This document shows, one piece after another, positions 16,845 through 25,612 of a stretch of 32,032 nucleotides of DNA. The translations under genes were made by a program, and so were the position numbers. Origin of the DNA: Acidimicrobiia bacterium (lineage in GTDB: Bacteria > Actinomycetota > Acidimicrobiia > Acidimicrobiales > AC-14); NCBI GenBank assembly GCA_023265045.1, contig JAHFUQ010000034.1, positions 1-32,032 on the forward strand. The letters run 5' to 3'. The notes under the pieces were generated by a model. That model searched no databases. It worked only from the letters and a program-made list of their open reading frames with translations, and was not told the origin of the DNA. The number at the start of each line of letters is the position of its first letter. Within the stretch, counting starts at the first letter, position 1.

Positions 16845-17999
16845 ATGCAGGTCCTCTTCGACGGGGAGGTGTGGGTCCACTACCGCCAGGTCTACGTCGT
16901 GTCTGGCTCCGACTTCGACGCGGTCGCCGGCAACGCAGTGGCGGGGCAGCAGAACGGGCTGTGTGGGGCGGCGACGCCCGGGTTCCTCCACCTGGTCACC
17001 GGCCTGCACACGGGCCGTGTCGGTTTCCGCATCGAGCGCTACGACGAGGCGCCGGCGGTGGACGACGCGTGGGAGGAGATCGTCGAGGCGTCGTTCACCC
17101 CGACCGACGAGCCCGTCGCGCTGACGCAATGGGCGGGCGAGGCGCAATGGGTTCTGGCGATCGAAGACGGGGACTGGCGGGTGCGGTTCTGCGCGTCCGG
17201 GATGGACGCCGCCTGGGAGGCCGACACGCGCCTCGACGATCAGCGCCAGCTGGACCGCTACCTCCTCCAGTTCTGGCCCGCGCCACCGGGTCCGGATCAG
17301 GTGTTGAAGCAGACGAGCGCCACCGCCGCGTACTGGCACGAGCACGCGCGCACCCAGCCGCCGCCACCCCCGCCCCCGACCGACGAGGAGAAGGCCGAGG
17401 CGGCCCGGCAGGCCCGGCGCCGCGAGGAGGAGCGGGCGCGCCAGTACGACATCGACACCTACTGGGGCGGCCGGGCGCCGACCGAGCGCCTGCGGAAGGT
17501 CGGGGGGGCCGCCATGAGCTTGGTGAAGTTCGACCGGTCGGTGATCGACACGATCGCCGACCTCGATCCTGAGGCGCAGCGGAGCGTCGCCCGGTGGTGC
17601 GTGCACCGCGCCTTCGACGCCGCCGGCCTGTCATCGCTCGACTGGGTGGCGCCCGCGCTGGCGGCGCTCGATCGCGGCGACGACCTGCCGCCGCCCTTCG
17701 ACGACCAGGTGCGAGTTTGGGAAGCGCTTCACGGCGGCACGGACAACGTGGTCAACACTCACTCCGTGCTGGTCGAAGGCGACATCGGGAGCGAGTACCG
17801 GATCATGCCGGAGGCGGCCGCCCTCCCGGCGCTGTTCGGCGCGGTCGAGCCCGACCCGCTGCGCGCCGCGTTCGACGCGTTGTACGCGGCGGCCGTGACG
17901 TTCGGGGACGAGCACCCGCGGCTGTTCCGCGAGCTGCGGGAAGCCTTTCCGGCCGTCGGCAAACCGTGGGCCTGGTACGAGCCGCCGGCTGCGGATTAG
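16845..17999 (+). CDS. Conserved hypothetical protein with proline-rich linker
   Basis: 384 residues, not recognised as a named family. The N-terminal domain (about 1-160) begins MQVLFDGEVWVHYRQVYV and contains NGLCGAATPGFLHLVTG and DAWEEIVEASF, all very ordered sequence. A linker of eight prolines (about 180-187) and a charged coiled stretch (EEKAEAARQARRREEERAR) join it to a helical C-terminal domain (about 215-384). No signal peptide or membrane helix is present, so it is cytoplasmic. ATG 16845 is preferred: CAGAGT lies 6 nt upstream. Its TAG overlaps the leuS stop on the other strand (TTAG). Confidence 0.75.
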   Translation: MQVLFDGEVWVHYRQVYVVSGSDFDAVAGNAVAGQQNGLCGAATPGFLHLVTGLHTGRVGFRIERYDEAPAVDDAWEEIVEASFTPTDEPVALTQWAGEAQWVLAIEDGDWRVRFCASGMDAAWEADTRLDDQRQLDRYLLQFWPAPPGPDQVLKQTSATAAYWHEHARTQPPPPPPPTDEEKAEAARQARRREEERARQYDIDTYWGGRAPTERLRKVGGAAMSLVKFDRSVIDTIADLDPEAQRSVARWCVHRAFDAAGLSSLDWVAPALAALDRGDDLPPPFDDQVRVWEALHGGTDNVVNTHSVLVEGDIGSEYRIMPEAAALPALFGAVEPDPLRAAFDALYAAAVTFGDEHPRLFRELREAFPAVGKPWAWYEPPAAD

Positions 18000-20452
18000 G
18001 CGAGCACGAAGTTGAGGATCCGGCCCGGCACGTAGATGACCCGCTCGAGCGGGCGACCATCCAGCTGCGCGAGCACGGCCCCGATCTCCCTAGCCCGCGC
18101 GACCGCCTCGTCCTCCGGCGCGTCGGGAGGCAGGTCGACGCGGCCGCGGGTGCGGCCGTTCACCTGGACCGCCACGGTGACCACCTCCTCGGTGAGCAGG
18201 GCCGGATCGGCGGCGGGGAGCAGCTGCTGGTGGACGGAGTACGGCCTCCCCAGCCGTTCCCACAGCTCCTCGGCCATGTGCGGCGCGAACGGGGCGAGCA
18301 ACAGCACGAGCGCTTCGAGCTCGGCTTGGTAGACCTCGGCGCGCCGCTGCACCAGGTTCAGGTATTCCATCTGGGCGGCGATGGCGGTGTTGTATTTCAG
18401 GGCGGCGACGTCGTCGCGCACCTTCTGGATCGTGCGGTGAAGGGGCCGGCGGACGTCCTCCGGCGGCTCGCCCGCAACCAGTGAGTCCCGGTTGTTCTCG
18501 ACCAGGTCCCACATCCGGTGCAGGAACCGCTCGGCGCCGACGATGCCGCGGTCGGTGAAGTCGCCGCCCTGCTCGTAGGGCCCGAGGAACATCAGGTAGA
18601 TGCGCAGGGTGTCGGCGCCGTACTCGGAGAGGAAGTCGTCGGGGTTCACCACGTTGCCGTGCGACTTGCTCATCTTGGCCCCGTCTTTGGTGATGTGCCC
18701 ATGGGCCCGGAAGCGGGCGAAGGGCTCGTCGAACGCGAGATGGCCGAGGTCGTGCAACGCCATGGTGAGGAAGCGGCTGTAGAGCAGGTGCAGGACGGAG
18801 TGCTCGGGGCCGCCGATGTACATGTCCACGGGCAGCCACTTCTGTGTCAAGGCCGCGTCGAAGGGCGCCGCCTCGTCGTGGGCCGACGGGTACCGCAGGA
18901 AGTACCAGCCGGAGTCGAGGAAGTTGTCCGATACGTCGGTCTCGCGCCTGGCCGGCTTCCCGCACGTGGGGCACGTCGTCTTCACGAACGACTCGACTTC
19001 GGCCAAGGGAGAGGACCCGGTGCCGGTCGGCATCCAGTCGTCGACATCCGGGAGCAGGACCGGCAGCTGGTCCTCGGGAACCGGCACGATCCCGCAGCCG
19101 TCGCAATAGACCATGGGGATGGGAGGGCCCCAGTAGCGCTGGCGGGAGATGAGCCAGTCGCGCAGGCGGAAGTTGACCGTCCGCTTGCCCAAGTCGCGCT
19201 CGGTGAACCACTGGATGATCTGCTCCGACGCCTCCGCCGAGGGCAGGCCGCTGAACGGCCCTGATTTGACGAGGACGCCGGGGTCGGTGAACGCCTCCGT
19301 GCGATCGGCCGCCGCCGCCATCGTGCCGGCCGCCGCGCCGGCCGGCACGATGACGTCGCGCACCTCGAGTCCGAACGCACGGGCAAAGTCGAGGTCGCGC
19401 TGGTCGTGGGCGGGGACGGCCATGATCGCGCCCGTTCCGTACGTGACCAGCACGTGGTCGGCGACCCAGATCGGCACGCGTTCGTCGTTGACGGGGTTTA
19501 CCGCATGGGTCCCGAGGAACGCGCCGGTCTTGGTCTTGGACGCCGACGACAGCCGGTCCAGCTCGGACTTGCGCCGCACCTCCTCCTGGTACGCCTCGAC
19601 CTCGGGCTGCCGGTCTGGTGCCGTGAGCTCCGCCACCAGCGGGTGCTCGGGCGCCAGCACGACATAGGTGACGCCGAAGATCGTGTCGGGCCGGGTGGTG
19701 AACACGGGGATCGCGGTGCCGGGGTGGCCCTCCACCGCGAGCTCGAACTCCAACCCCTCGGACCGCCCGATCCAGTTGCGCTGCGCGGTCTTGATGACCT
19801 GCGACCAGTCCAGGTGATCCAGGTGGTCGAGCAGCTTCTGGGCGTACTCGGTGATACGGAAGAACCACTGCTCCAGCTCCCGCTGCACGACCTCCGTGCC
19901 GCACCGTTCGCAGCGCCCGTCGATGACCTGTTCGTCGGCCAGCACCGTCTGGTCGGTCGGGCACCAGTTGACCGGCGCCTTCTTGCGGACGGCCAATCCG
20001 GCTTTGTAGAGCTGAAGGAACAGCCACTGCGTCCACCGGTAATAGCCGGCGTCGGTAGTGTTCACCTCCTTCGTCCAGTCGAAGCGGTTCCCGATCTGCT
20101 TGAGCTGGGTTTCCCGGAATCGGGTGACGTTCCTCTCGGTCAGGATCTTGGGGTGCACGCCCATCTTGATGGCGAAGTTCTCGCTATGGATGCCGAAGGC
20201 GTCGAAGCCCATGGGCTCGAACACGTTGAAGCCCTGCATAGCCATGAAGCGCCCGTAGATGTCTGATCCCGTGAACGCATACACGTTGCCGACGTGCAGA
20301 CCTTCCGCCGACGGGTACGGGAACATCATCAGGTTGTAGAACTTGTTTTCCGCTCCTTCGACGTCGATCTCATAGATGTGGTCGCCCTGCCAGCGCTCGC
20401 GCCATTTCTGCTCAAGGGCCTGCGGGTCGTAACGAGTATTCGATTTCGGCAA
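17996..20452 (-). CDS. leuS: Leucyl-tRNA synthetase
   Basis: 818 residues, full length for a bacterial LeuRS. It charges tRNA-Leu with leucine in the cytoplasm. The HIGH-type motif is GLHVGNVYAF (His53) and the KMSKS motif lies near residue 590 (GAKMSKSHGN). A CP1 editing domain is inserted between them, with TTRPDTIFGVTYVVLAPEHP and GTGAIMAVPAHDQRD. Zinc-ribbon cysteines are visible in CERCGTE and CPTCGKP. The anticodon-binding domain ends in VQVNGRTRGRVDLP. The only usable start is TTG 20452, with GGAG 6 nt upstream; a stop precedes it in frame without another start codon. A structured leader lies upstream. Confidence 0.97.
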   Translation of the reverse strand: MPKSNTRYDPQALEQKWRERWQGDHIYEIDVEGAENKFYNLMMFPYPSAEGLHVGNVYAFTGSDIYGRFMAMQGFNVFEPMGFDAFGIHSENFAIKMGVHPKILTERNVTRFRETQLKQIGNRFDWTKEVNTTDAGYYRWTQWLFLQLYKAGLAVRKKAPVNWCPTDQTVLADEQVIDGRCERCGTEVVQRELEQWFFRITEYAQKLLDHLDHLDWSQVIKTAQRNWIGRSEGLEFELAVEGHPGTAIPVFTTRPDTIFGVTYVVLAPEHPLVAELTAPDRQPEVEAYQEEVRRKSELDRLSSASKTKTGAFLGTHAVNPVNDERVPIWVADHVLVTYGTGAIMAVPAHDQRDLDFARAFGLEVRDVIVPAGAAAGTMAAAADRTEAFTDPGVLVKSGPFSGLPSAEASEQIIQWFTERDLGKRTVNFRLRDWLISRQRYWGPPIPMVYCDGCGIVPVPEDQLPVLLPDVDDWMPTGTGSSPLAEVESFVKTTCPTCGKPARRETDVSDNFLDSGWYFLRYPSAHDEAAPFDAALTQKWLPVDMYIGGPEHSVLHLLYSRFLTMALHDLGHLAFDEPFARFRAHGHITKDGAKMSKSHGNVVNPDDFLSEYGADTLRIYLMFLGPYEQGGDFTDRGIVGAERFLHRMWDLVENNRDSLVAGEPPEDVRRPLHRTIQKVRDDVAALKYNTAIAAQMEYLNLVQRRAEVYQAELEALVLLLAPFAPHMAEELWERLGRPYSVHQQLLPAADPALLTEEVVTVAVQVNGRTRGRVDLPPDAPEDEAVARAREIGAVLAQLDGRPLERVIYVPGRILNFVLA

Positions 20453-20510
20453 CGCCTTCTCCGTGGTCTGCGAACTCCGGCGACACTAGCTCCGCCGCTG
20501 AAAGGTGTCT

Positions 20511-20568
20511 CTGCTGCTCGCTCAGCAGGTTGGCCATGCCAACCCGCCCGGCCCCGACCTCGCCGGGG
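20511..20568 (-). promoter_or_regulatory. Structured 5' leader of leuS (three adjacent hairpins)
   Basis: On the leuS strand three inverted repeats follow one another: CCCCG with CGGGG (7-nt loop), GGTTGGC with GCCAACC (loop ATG) and CTGCTG with CAGCAG (6-nt loop). The ATG in the second loop opens a 41-codon frame starting M-A-N-L-L that ends 41 nt inside leuS. Leucine-dependent attenuation is conceivable. No T-box consensus was found. Confidence 0.35.
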
Positions 20569-20712
20569 TTCGACTCATACGAAGGAACCTCCGCCGCTCG
20601 ACGTCTCTCGGGAACGTCGGACTTGGGCGATGACCGGCGCGGGCGTCTTCGGGCCGGCGGCCGGTCCGTGCCGGTCGAGGCTGGCTCGCCGCTGATTTGA
20701 ATCGTCCGAATT

Positions 20713-20747
20713 GTCGTGATTTCGGTCGAGATCCTGAAGATCACGAC
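20713..20747. repeat. 8-bp inverted repeat between leuS and the lipoprotein gene
   Basis: GTCGTGAT (20713-20720) and ATCACGAC (20740-20747) are perfect inverted copies 19 nt apart, in an AT-richer part of the divergent intergenic region. An operator for either gene is possible. The rest of the 370-bp gap shows no gene. Confidence 0.35.
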
Positions 20748-20810
20748 GCTACGAGTGATCCAAACGCAGGGGTGATGCCAGGGCGTCGGTTCGCCAGGTC
20801 GGCGACGGGG

Positions 20811-20816
20811 TACGGT
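20811..20816 (+). promoter_or_regulatory. Leaderless -10 box of the lipoprotein-asnB operon
   Basis: TACGGT, 6 nt upstream of GTG 20823. No -35 box is recognised. Confidence 0.45.
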
Positions 20817-20822
20817 GCGCCC

Positions 20823-21641
20823 GTGCGCCGAGTGAGCATGATCGCGCTGGTCTTGGCCATGGCTGTCGCGGCCGCCGGCTGCGGCGGCGGAGGCGGCGAC
20901 AGCGGCAGCGACGCGTCCACGACGGTTGCGCCCACCAGCGCGCCCGTAGCGACCACCGCGCCGGGGACGACGCTGCCGTCCGCCAGCCTGACCCTGCGCA
21001 TCAACGAGGTGCGGCTCATCAACTCGGAGGAGTCCGACAGCGGCATGCGGGTGCTGCTGCCCGCCGGCGTGGCGTCCGCGTCGGTCACCCTGACCGGTCT
21101 CCCCACCCCCAACCAGGTCATCTCCGTGTGCCAGGCCCGCGAGCTCGACAACCGGATGACCGGCGCCTTCTGCCGCACCCCGGCGAACGGCGAGGCCGTG
21201 ACCGTGCCGCTTGGCGCAGCGGCCACGGGGATCGAGGTCGTGCAGGTCGGGCTGGCCGGCCCCGCGCCGGCGGGCAACTCCGCCCTCCTGGACGAAGTGA
21301 ACGTCCGCTACGCCGCCTCGTCACGGGAGATGAGCGTCCGCCTCCCGCAGATCGCGGCTGAGAACGGCGGGCGCCCGACGTTCCGGCTCACGCCCGCCAG
21401 CGCCGACGGGGCGTATCGCGCCATGCTGAGTTGGACCTCGATCCCGGTCTTCGGCGGCAACGTCACCAGCGGGCGGCTCGAGCTGCTGCAGGGCGGCAAC
21501 GTCGCCAATCAGGCCCAGGGCGGCGCCGACACGCGCCTCACCGGCAAGGTCGCGCCACCCGTCGGCGATGTCGCCATCCGGGTGCTGAACGCCGGCGGCG
21601 GGGCCTTGGTGTCGCCGAAGCTGACGCTGCTCCTGCCCTGA
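20823..21641 (+). CDS. Lipoprotein of unknown function
   Basis: 272 residues. The signal sequence VRRVSMIALVLAMAVAAAGC ends in a lipobox with Cys20, followed by a run of glycines and a Ser/Thr/Pro linker, so it is an exported, lipid-anchored protein. The body reads as beta-rich: LTLRINEVRLINSEESDS, GMRVLLPAGVASASVTLTG and others, perhaps an immunoglobulin-like or carbohydrate-binding fold. No family was recognised. The GTG at 20823 is chosen over a longer frame because it starts the signal peptide and lies 6 nt after TACGGT. The asnB gene follows after 18 bp, probably in the same transcript. Confidence 0.8.
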   Translation: MRRVSMIALVLAMAVAAAGCGGGGGDSGSDASTTVAPTSAPVATTAPGTTLPSASLTLRINEVRLINSEESDSGMRVLLPAGVASASVTLTGLPTPNQVISVCQARELDNRMTGAFCRTPANGEAVTVPLGAAATGIEVVQVGLAGPAPAGNSALLDEVNVRYAASSREMSVRLPQIAAENGGRPTFRLTPASADGAYRAMLSWTSIPVFGGNVTSGRLELLQGGNVANQAQGGADTRLTGKVAPPVGDVAIRVLNAGGGALVSPKLTLLLP

Positions 21642-21659
21642 GGGCCGGGGCGGCCGGCG

Positions 21660-23501
21660 GTGTGCGGGATCGCGGGCTGGGTTTCCTTCGAGCGCGATCT
21701 CGCGCCCGAGCGGCCGATCGTCGACGCCATGGTGGCCACTTTGGCGGCCCGGGGGCCGGACGGGGCCGGCACGTGGGTGCACCACCACGTCGCTCTCGGT
21801 CATCGCCGATTGGCCGTGATCGACCTCCCCGGGGGCGCGCAGCCCATGACGGCGCAGGCGCCGGCGGGGCCCGTCACGATCACTTACAGCGGTGAGGTCT
21901 ACAACTTCACCGAGCTGCGCGCTGAGCTCCAACGGGCCGGCCATGTGTTCCGCACGGCCAGCGACACCGAGGTGGTCCTGCGCGGCTGGCAAGCGTGGGG
22001 CGCCGGGCTGCCGCAGCGGCTCAACGGCATGTACGCCTTCGCCGTCTGGGACTCCGCCACGGAGTCGCTGGCGATGGTCCGCGACCGCCTCGGTGTGAAG
22101 CCGCTGTACTTCTACCCGACCAACGACGGCGTGCTGTTTGGGTCGGAGCCCAAGGCGATCCTCGCCCACCCCATCGCTCGGCGCACCGTCGACGCCGACG
22201 GCCTGCGGCGGCTGCTGGCGTACGCCCTCACCCTGCCCGGCGTGCCGTGGGCGGGGATGCGTGAGGTCCCGCCCGGGGGGATCGTGACCGTCGACCGTCG
22301 CGGCGTCCACGAGGCGACCTACTGGACCCTCCCGACCCGCGAGCACGAAGGCGACTGCGGCGACACCGTGGTCGAGGTCCGGTCGCTCCTGCTCGACGTC
22401 GTCCGCCGTCACCTGGTGGCCGACGTTCCCCAGGGCGTCCTGCTATCGGGGGGCCTCGATTCGAGCTCGCTCACCGCGCTGGCGGCGCGGGAGTTGGCCG
22501 CCGGCGGCGAGCGCGTCCGCACCTACTCGCTCGACCTCGCGGGCCACACCGAGCGGTTCGAGCCGGACGACGAGCGGGCGGACGCCGACGGCCCGTTCGT
22601 CGACCTCATGGCGAGGACCGTCGGCTCTGACCACGTGGGGATCGGGCTGAACCGCGACGACGTCGCCGACCCCGATATCCGGCGGCGTGTCGTGGACGCC
22701 TACGACGTGCCCCCGGGCTCCGGGGACCGCGACCGCTCGATGTACCTGCTGTTCCGCGCCGTGCGGGAGCGCTCGACGGTCGCCCTGTCCGGTGAATCGG
22801 CGGACGAGCTCTTCGGTGGCTACGCCTGGTTCCACGACGCCGAGACCCAACACGCTCCGATGTTCCCCTGGATCACCGCGTGCCGCGACACCTACGGCTT
22901 GGCGCCGGGCGCCCTGGTTCCCCACGTCGAAGCGTTGATCGACTTCGACGGCTACCTGCGCGAGGAGTACCGCACGGCCGCCTCCGAGGTGGTGCAATCC
23001 GACGGCGCGTCGGAGCACGAGCGGCGGATGCGGGTGGCCAGCTATGTGCACCTGACGCGCCACCTCCGCGTGCTCCTGGACCGCAAGGACCGTCTGAGCA
23101 TGGCGACGGGCCTCGAGGTCCGTGTGCCGTACTGCGACCACCGGCTGGTCGAGTACGTCTACAACGCTCCGTGGTCGTTGAAGAGCTTCGATGGGCGGGA
23201 GAAGAGCCTGTTGCGGGCGGCGATGCGAACGGACCTTCCGGCCGCGGTCCTCGATCGCCGGAAGAGCGCGTTCCCTTCGATACAGGATCCCTTGTACGGC
23301 GCCGCCCTCCAGGGCGCGGCGCGGGCCCTCATCGCCCAGGACGGGCACCCGGCGTTCGAGGTGGTCGACCAGTCCTGGCTCAAAGGGGCGGCGCAGACGG
23401 GCCTGGCGCCGCTGCCCGCACGCATCCGCAACACGCTGGAGTGGATCCTCAACTTCGCGGCGTGGATCGCCGTGTGCCGCCCCGAGCTGCGGCTGGCGTG
23501 A
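21660..23501 (+). CDS. asnB: Asparagine synthetase, glutamine-hydrolysing (AsnB type)
   Basis: 613 residues. Cleavage of the first Met exposes Cys2 (CGIAGW), the glutaminase nucleophile. The glutaminase domain continues with ARGPDGAGTW, LGHRRLAVIDL and YSGEVYNFTELR. The synthetase domain has the ATP pyrophosphatase loop LLSGGLDSSSL (near residue 262) and SGESADELFGGY. It forms asparagine from aspartate, glutamine and ATP, or an analogous amide on another substrate. The GTG start is fixed by the invariant Cys2. It lies 18 bp after a lipoprotein gene and 26 bp before the small effector-like gene. A role in special metabolism rather than housekeeping cannot be excluded. Confidence 0.95.
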   Translation: MCGIAGWVSFERDLAPERPIVDAMVATLAARGPDGAGTWVHHHVALGHRRLAVIDLPGGAQPMTAQAPAGPVTITYSGEVYNFTELRAELQRAGHVFRTASDTEVVLRGWQAWGAGLPQRLNGMYAFAVWDSATESLAMVRDRLGVKPLYFYPTNDGVLFGSEPKAILAHPIARRTVDADGLRRLLAYALTLPGVPWAGMREVPPGGIVTVDRRGVHEATYWTLPTREHEGDCGDTVVEVRSLLLDVVRRHLVADVPQGVLLSGGLDSSSLTALAARELAAGGERVRTYSLDLAGHTERFEPDDERADADGPFVDLMARTVGSDHVGIGLNRDDVADPDIRRRVVDAYDVPPGSGDRDRSMYLLFRAVRERSTVALSGESADELFGGYAWFHDAETQHAPMFPWITACRDTYGLAPGALVPHVEALIDFDGYLREEYRTAASEVVQSDGASEHERRMRVASYVHLTRHLRVLLDRKDRLSMATGLEVRVPYCDHRLVEYVYNAPWSLKSFDGREKSLLRAAMRTDLPAAVLDRRKSAFPSIQDPLYGAALQGAARALIAQDGHPAFEVVDQSWLKGAAQTGLAPLPARIRNTLEWILNFAAWIAVCRPELRLA

Positions 23502-23527
23502 ACGGCGAGACCTAAGCTTCCCGTCGC

Positions 23528-23950
23528 ATGGACATCGCGAGCCTCACGGCGTTCCTGGCCCCCCTGCTCCCGGCGCTGCTCAACATCGGGGGCCGCGTCG
23601 CCAAGGAGGCCGCCGACGCGGCCGGCGACGAAGCCGTCGGCTTTGCCCGCCGCCTCTGGGAGCGGCTCCGGGGCCACGTCGAGTCCAAGCCGGCGGCGCA
23701 GGACGCGGTCGACGACGTCGCTGCGCACCCCGAAGACGAAGACCTGCAGACGGTCCTCAAGGTCCAGCTGCGCAAGCTTCTGGAGGACGACCCCCAGCTC
23801 GCGGCCGAGATCGGCCAGCTCTGGGAGGAAGGCCAGGCGGCCAGCATCGTCACCGTCAACGTCACCGCGAGCGGCGCGGGCGCGGTGGCCATCGGGCGTG
23901 ACGCGGTCGGGAGCAGCATTACCACGACGGCGCCTCCGCCGGTGCAGTAG
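23528..23950 (+). CDS. Small helical protein with C-terminal amyloid-like motif, candidate effector of the STAND ATPase
   Basis: 140 residues. Residues 1-20 (DIASLTAFLAPLLPALLNI) form a hydrophobic helix. A helical, charged region follows to about residue 103 (AKEAADAAGDEAVGFARRLW, LQTVLKVQLRKLLEDD). The C-terminus (about 107-134) is beta-prone and contains GAGAVAIGRDAVGSS. The N-terminal motif of the STAND ATPase encoded 1.6 kb away reads GAGSIAVGRDAINSI. This helical-domain-plus-motif layout is that of Bell-like (HeLo-analogous) effectors, which are triggered by amyloid templating from an NLR and are thought to damage membranes. That function is inferred. A TAAGCT box lies 9 nt before the ATG. 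Its end overlaps the convergent amidohydrolase by 32 bp. Confidence 0.75.
   Translation: MDIASLTAFLAPLLPALLNIGGRVAKEAADAAGDEAVGFARRLWERLRGHVESKPAAQDAVDDVAAHPEDEDLQTVLKVQLRKLLEDDPQLAAEIGQLWEEGQAASIVTVNVTASGAGAVAIGRDAVGSSITTTAPPPVQ
23846..23929 (+). other. C-terminal GAGxxAxGRDAxxS motif (effector copy)
   Basis: Codes for residues 107-134 of the small protein. With its partner in the STAND protein it shares Gly-Ala-Gly, Ala, Gly-Arg-Asp-Ala and Ser at the same spacing, framed by Val/Thr-rich strands. Paired motifs of this kind occur in bacterial NLR amyloid-signalling systems. Confidence 0.65.
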
Positions 23951-25022
23951 CCGCAAGCCCCAGAAGGCGGGCGGCGTTGGCGAAGTACACGTCTTGGAGG
24001 ACGTCGCCGGGGAGCCCCAAACCGGTGAGGGGCCAGCAACGGCCCGGCGCGTCGCCGCACGGCCCCGGGAAGTGCTCGTCCTCGGTCTCGAGGAAGCGGT
24101 AGTAGACCCGGTACATCGGCACGTCGGCGGGCAGGTCGGCGCCGAAGAGCACCCGGTCGCGATGGCGCAGGACGAACCGGCGGGCGGTGTAGGGCTGGCG
24201 GGCCAGCTCGTCGAGGCGCATGGCGATGTCGACGTGGAAGTTGGAGCACCGGTCCAGCAACGCGCTTACCCACGCCAGGTTCTCGGCGTAGCAGCCGACG
24301 TGGGCGCCGATGAAGACCGTCGCCGGGTGCCGCGCCACCAGCGACTCCAGCTCGTTCAGGATCGTCTCGAACGGCGGGAGCCCGGCCGCGGCCACGTGCC
24401 ATTCGGGATGCGCGCGGAGCAGTTCGTAGCGTTCGTTGTGCCGGTCGAGGGGCCGGAAGAACGCCACCGGGTCGGCGACGTGGATCGTGACCGGGATCCC
24501 AAGGTCGGCGGCGGTGGCCCACACCGCGTCAAGGCGAGGGTCGTCGACCGCGACCCGGGCCCCGCGCTGGTCGACGACGCGCAAGCCGAACGGCTTCCAC
24601 ACCTTGAGGCCCTGCGCGCCGCGCCGCACCTGGGCGACCAGGCGACCGGCGGCCCACTCCCCGAAGCGGTCGCCGTGGTCGGGCCAGGCCCCCCAGTCGA
24701 TCCCCCCAAAGCACGCGAAGCGCTCGGGCGCCGCCTCCTTGAAGCGGGCGAGGTGGGCGTCGAGCACGCCCTCGCCCCACCCGCCGTCGAGGTCGACGAG
24801 GCAGCGCACGCCGGCCGCGTCCAAGACGTCGAGCAGCTCGGCGACCGGCCGGCGGTCCCAACCGCCCCCGAACTCCCCTCCCAGGTGGCTGTGGGCGTCG
24901 ATCACCGGGGTGCACGGGCCCGTGAGGGGCGTGACCGGGACGACCAGCTCCGATCGCGGCGCGAACTCGTCGAGCGCCAGGCGGCCGGGCGGTCCCGCGG
25001 GGCCTACGTCGCCAACCGCCAC
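23919..25022 (-). CDS. Metal-dependent amidohydrolase (Amidohydro_2 type)
   Basis: 367 residues of TIM-barrel amidohydrolase. The first metal-binding strand is VIDAHSHLGG (Asp42, His44, His46), after a leader ending in FAPRSELVVPVTPL, which is usual for this group. Further motifs are KVWKPFGLRV (the Lys that often bridges metals), VTIHVADPVAFF, FIGAHVGCYAENL and VLFGADLPADVPMY, which ends with the catalytic Asp. Substrates in this family are hydrolysed or decarboxylated small molecules and cannot be named here. GTG 25022 is chosen because GGAGG lies 7 nt upstream. It overlaps the LamG gene by 19 bp and is the last gene of the operon. Confidence 0.9.
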   Translation of the reverse strand: MAVGDVGPAGPPGRLALDEFAPRSELVVPVTPLTGPCTPVIDAHSHLGGEFGGGWDRRPVAELLDVLDAAGVRCLVDLDGGWGEGVLDAHLARFKEAAPERFACFGGIDWGAWPDHGDRFGEWAAGRLVAQVRRGAQGLKVWKPFGLRVVDQRGARVAVDDPRLDAVWATAADLGIPVTIHVADPVAFFRPLDRHNERYELLRAHPEWHVAAAGLPPFETILNELESLVARHPATVFIGAHVGCYAENLAWVSALLDRCSNFHVDIAMRLDELARQPYTARRFVLRHRDRVLFGADLPADVPMYRVYYRFLETEDEHFPGPCGDAPGRCWPLTGLGLPGDVLQDVYFANAARLLGLAATAPAEAPSW

Positions 25023-25612
25023 AACCAGACCTCCGCGATGTTCCCCTTGAAAACCCTCAGGTCGCCGTCCGGCCATGCCCCGACGTTGAGCCCGTACGGC
25101 CACTGCACCCCCGCCACAGGGCCGAGGGGCACGTACGACGTACCCACGACCGTCGTGCCGACGGTGAGCAGCGCCGTGTCGCGGCCGTCGTACGCGAAGG
25201 CGACGTCGACCCACTGGTTGAGCGGCACCGCGCCCGGCGGGGACGTGACGGTGCGCCAGCGGAAATGGCTGAGCACTCCGGCGGTGAGGGCGCCGTCGGC
25301 TTCGACGGCGAAGGCGAAAGCGAGGTAGCCCTCGACGATCGTGCGCCGGTCGCCCAGCTCCTCCACCAGGATGCGGGCGCGGACCCGCACGGCGCCCAAG
25401 CGGTCGAGGCTCGGCGAGGGCAGCACGACGACGCGCGTCGAGCGCCCGTCGAATCGGGTGGCGTCGTCGTCGGAGTGCCCGCCTTCGGCGACCGCCAGGC
25501 GGTGGCCGTCGTTGGCGTGGCCCGAGAGGTCGTGGGCCGTACCGTCGCGATAGCGGTGATGCACCACCAGCTCGAGCGGCGGGGCGACACTGGCGGTGAC
25601 GCTCAAGGCCAC
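25004..25612 (-). CDS. LamG/concanavalin-like domain protein
   Basis: 202 residues making one jelly-roll domain: LVVHHRYRDGTAHDLSGHAN, ATRFDGRSTRVVV, VRVRARILVEELG, NQWVDVAFAYDGRDTALLTV and GNIAEVWLWRLAT at the end. This order of strands is typical of LamG/Laminin_G_3 domains that bind glycans or proteins. No signal peptide is present, so it is probably cytoplasmic, unlike most LamG proteins. GTG 25612 is given; TTG 25615 is one codon earlier. Either start overlaps the STAND stop by about 10 bp. Operon position suggests a partner of the STAND ATPase or the amidohydrolase. Confidence 0.82.
   Translation of the reverse strand: MALSVTASVAPPLELVVHHRYRDGTAHDLSGHANDGHRLAVAEGGHSDDDATRFDGRSTRVVVLPSPSLDRLGAVRVRARILVEELGDRRTIVEGYLAFAFAVEADGALTAGVLSHFRWRTVTSPPGAVPLNQWVDVAFAYDGRDTALLTVGTTVVGTSYVPLGPVAGVQWPYGLNVGAWPDGDLRVFKGNIAEVWLWRLAT

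Noticed and set aside
20564-20580. tRNA T-arm-like GGTTCGACTC
   Set aside because: The flanking bases do not pair and no acceptor or anticodon arm is present.
20461-20700. T-box riboswitch upstream of leuS
   Set aside because: No AGGGTGGNACCGCG-like consensus or antiterminator was found on the leuS strand.
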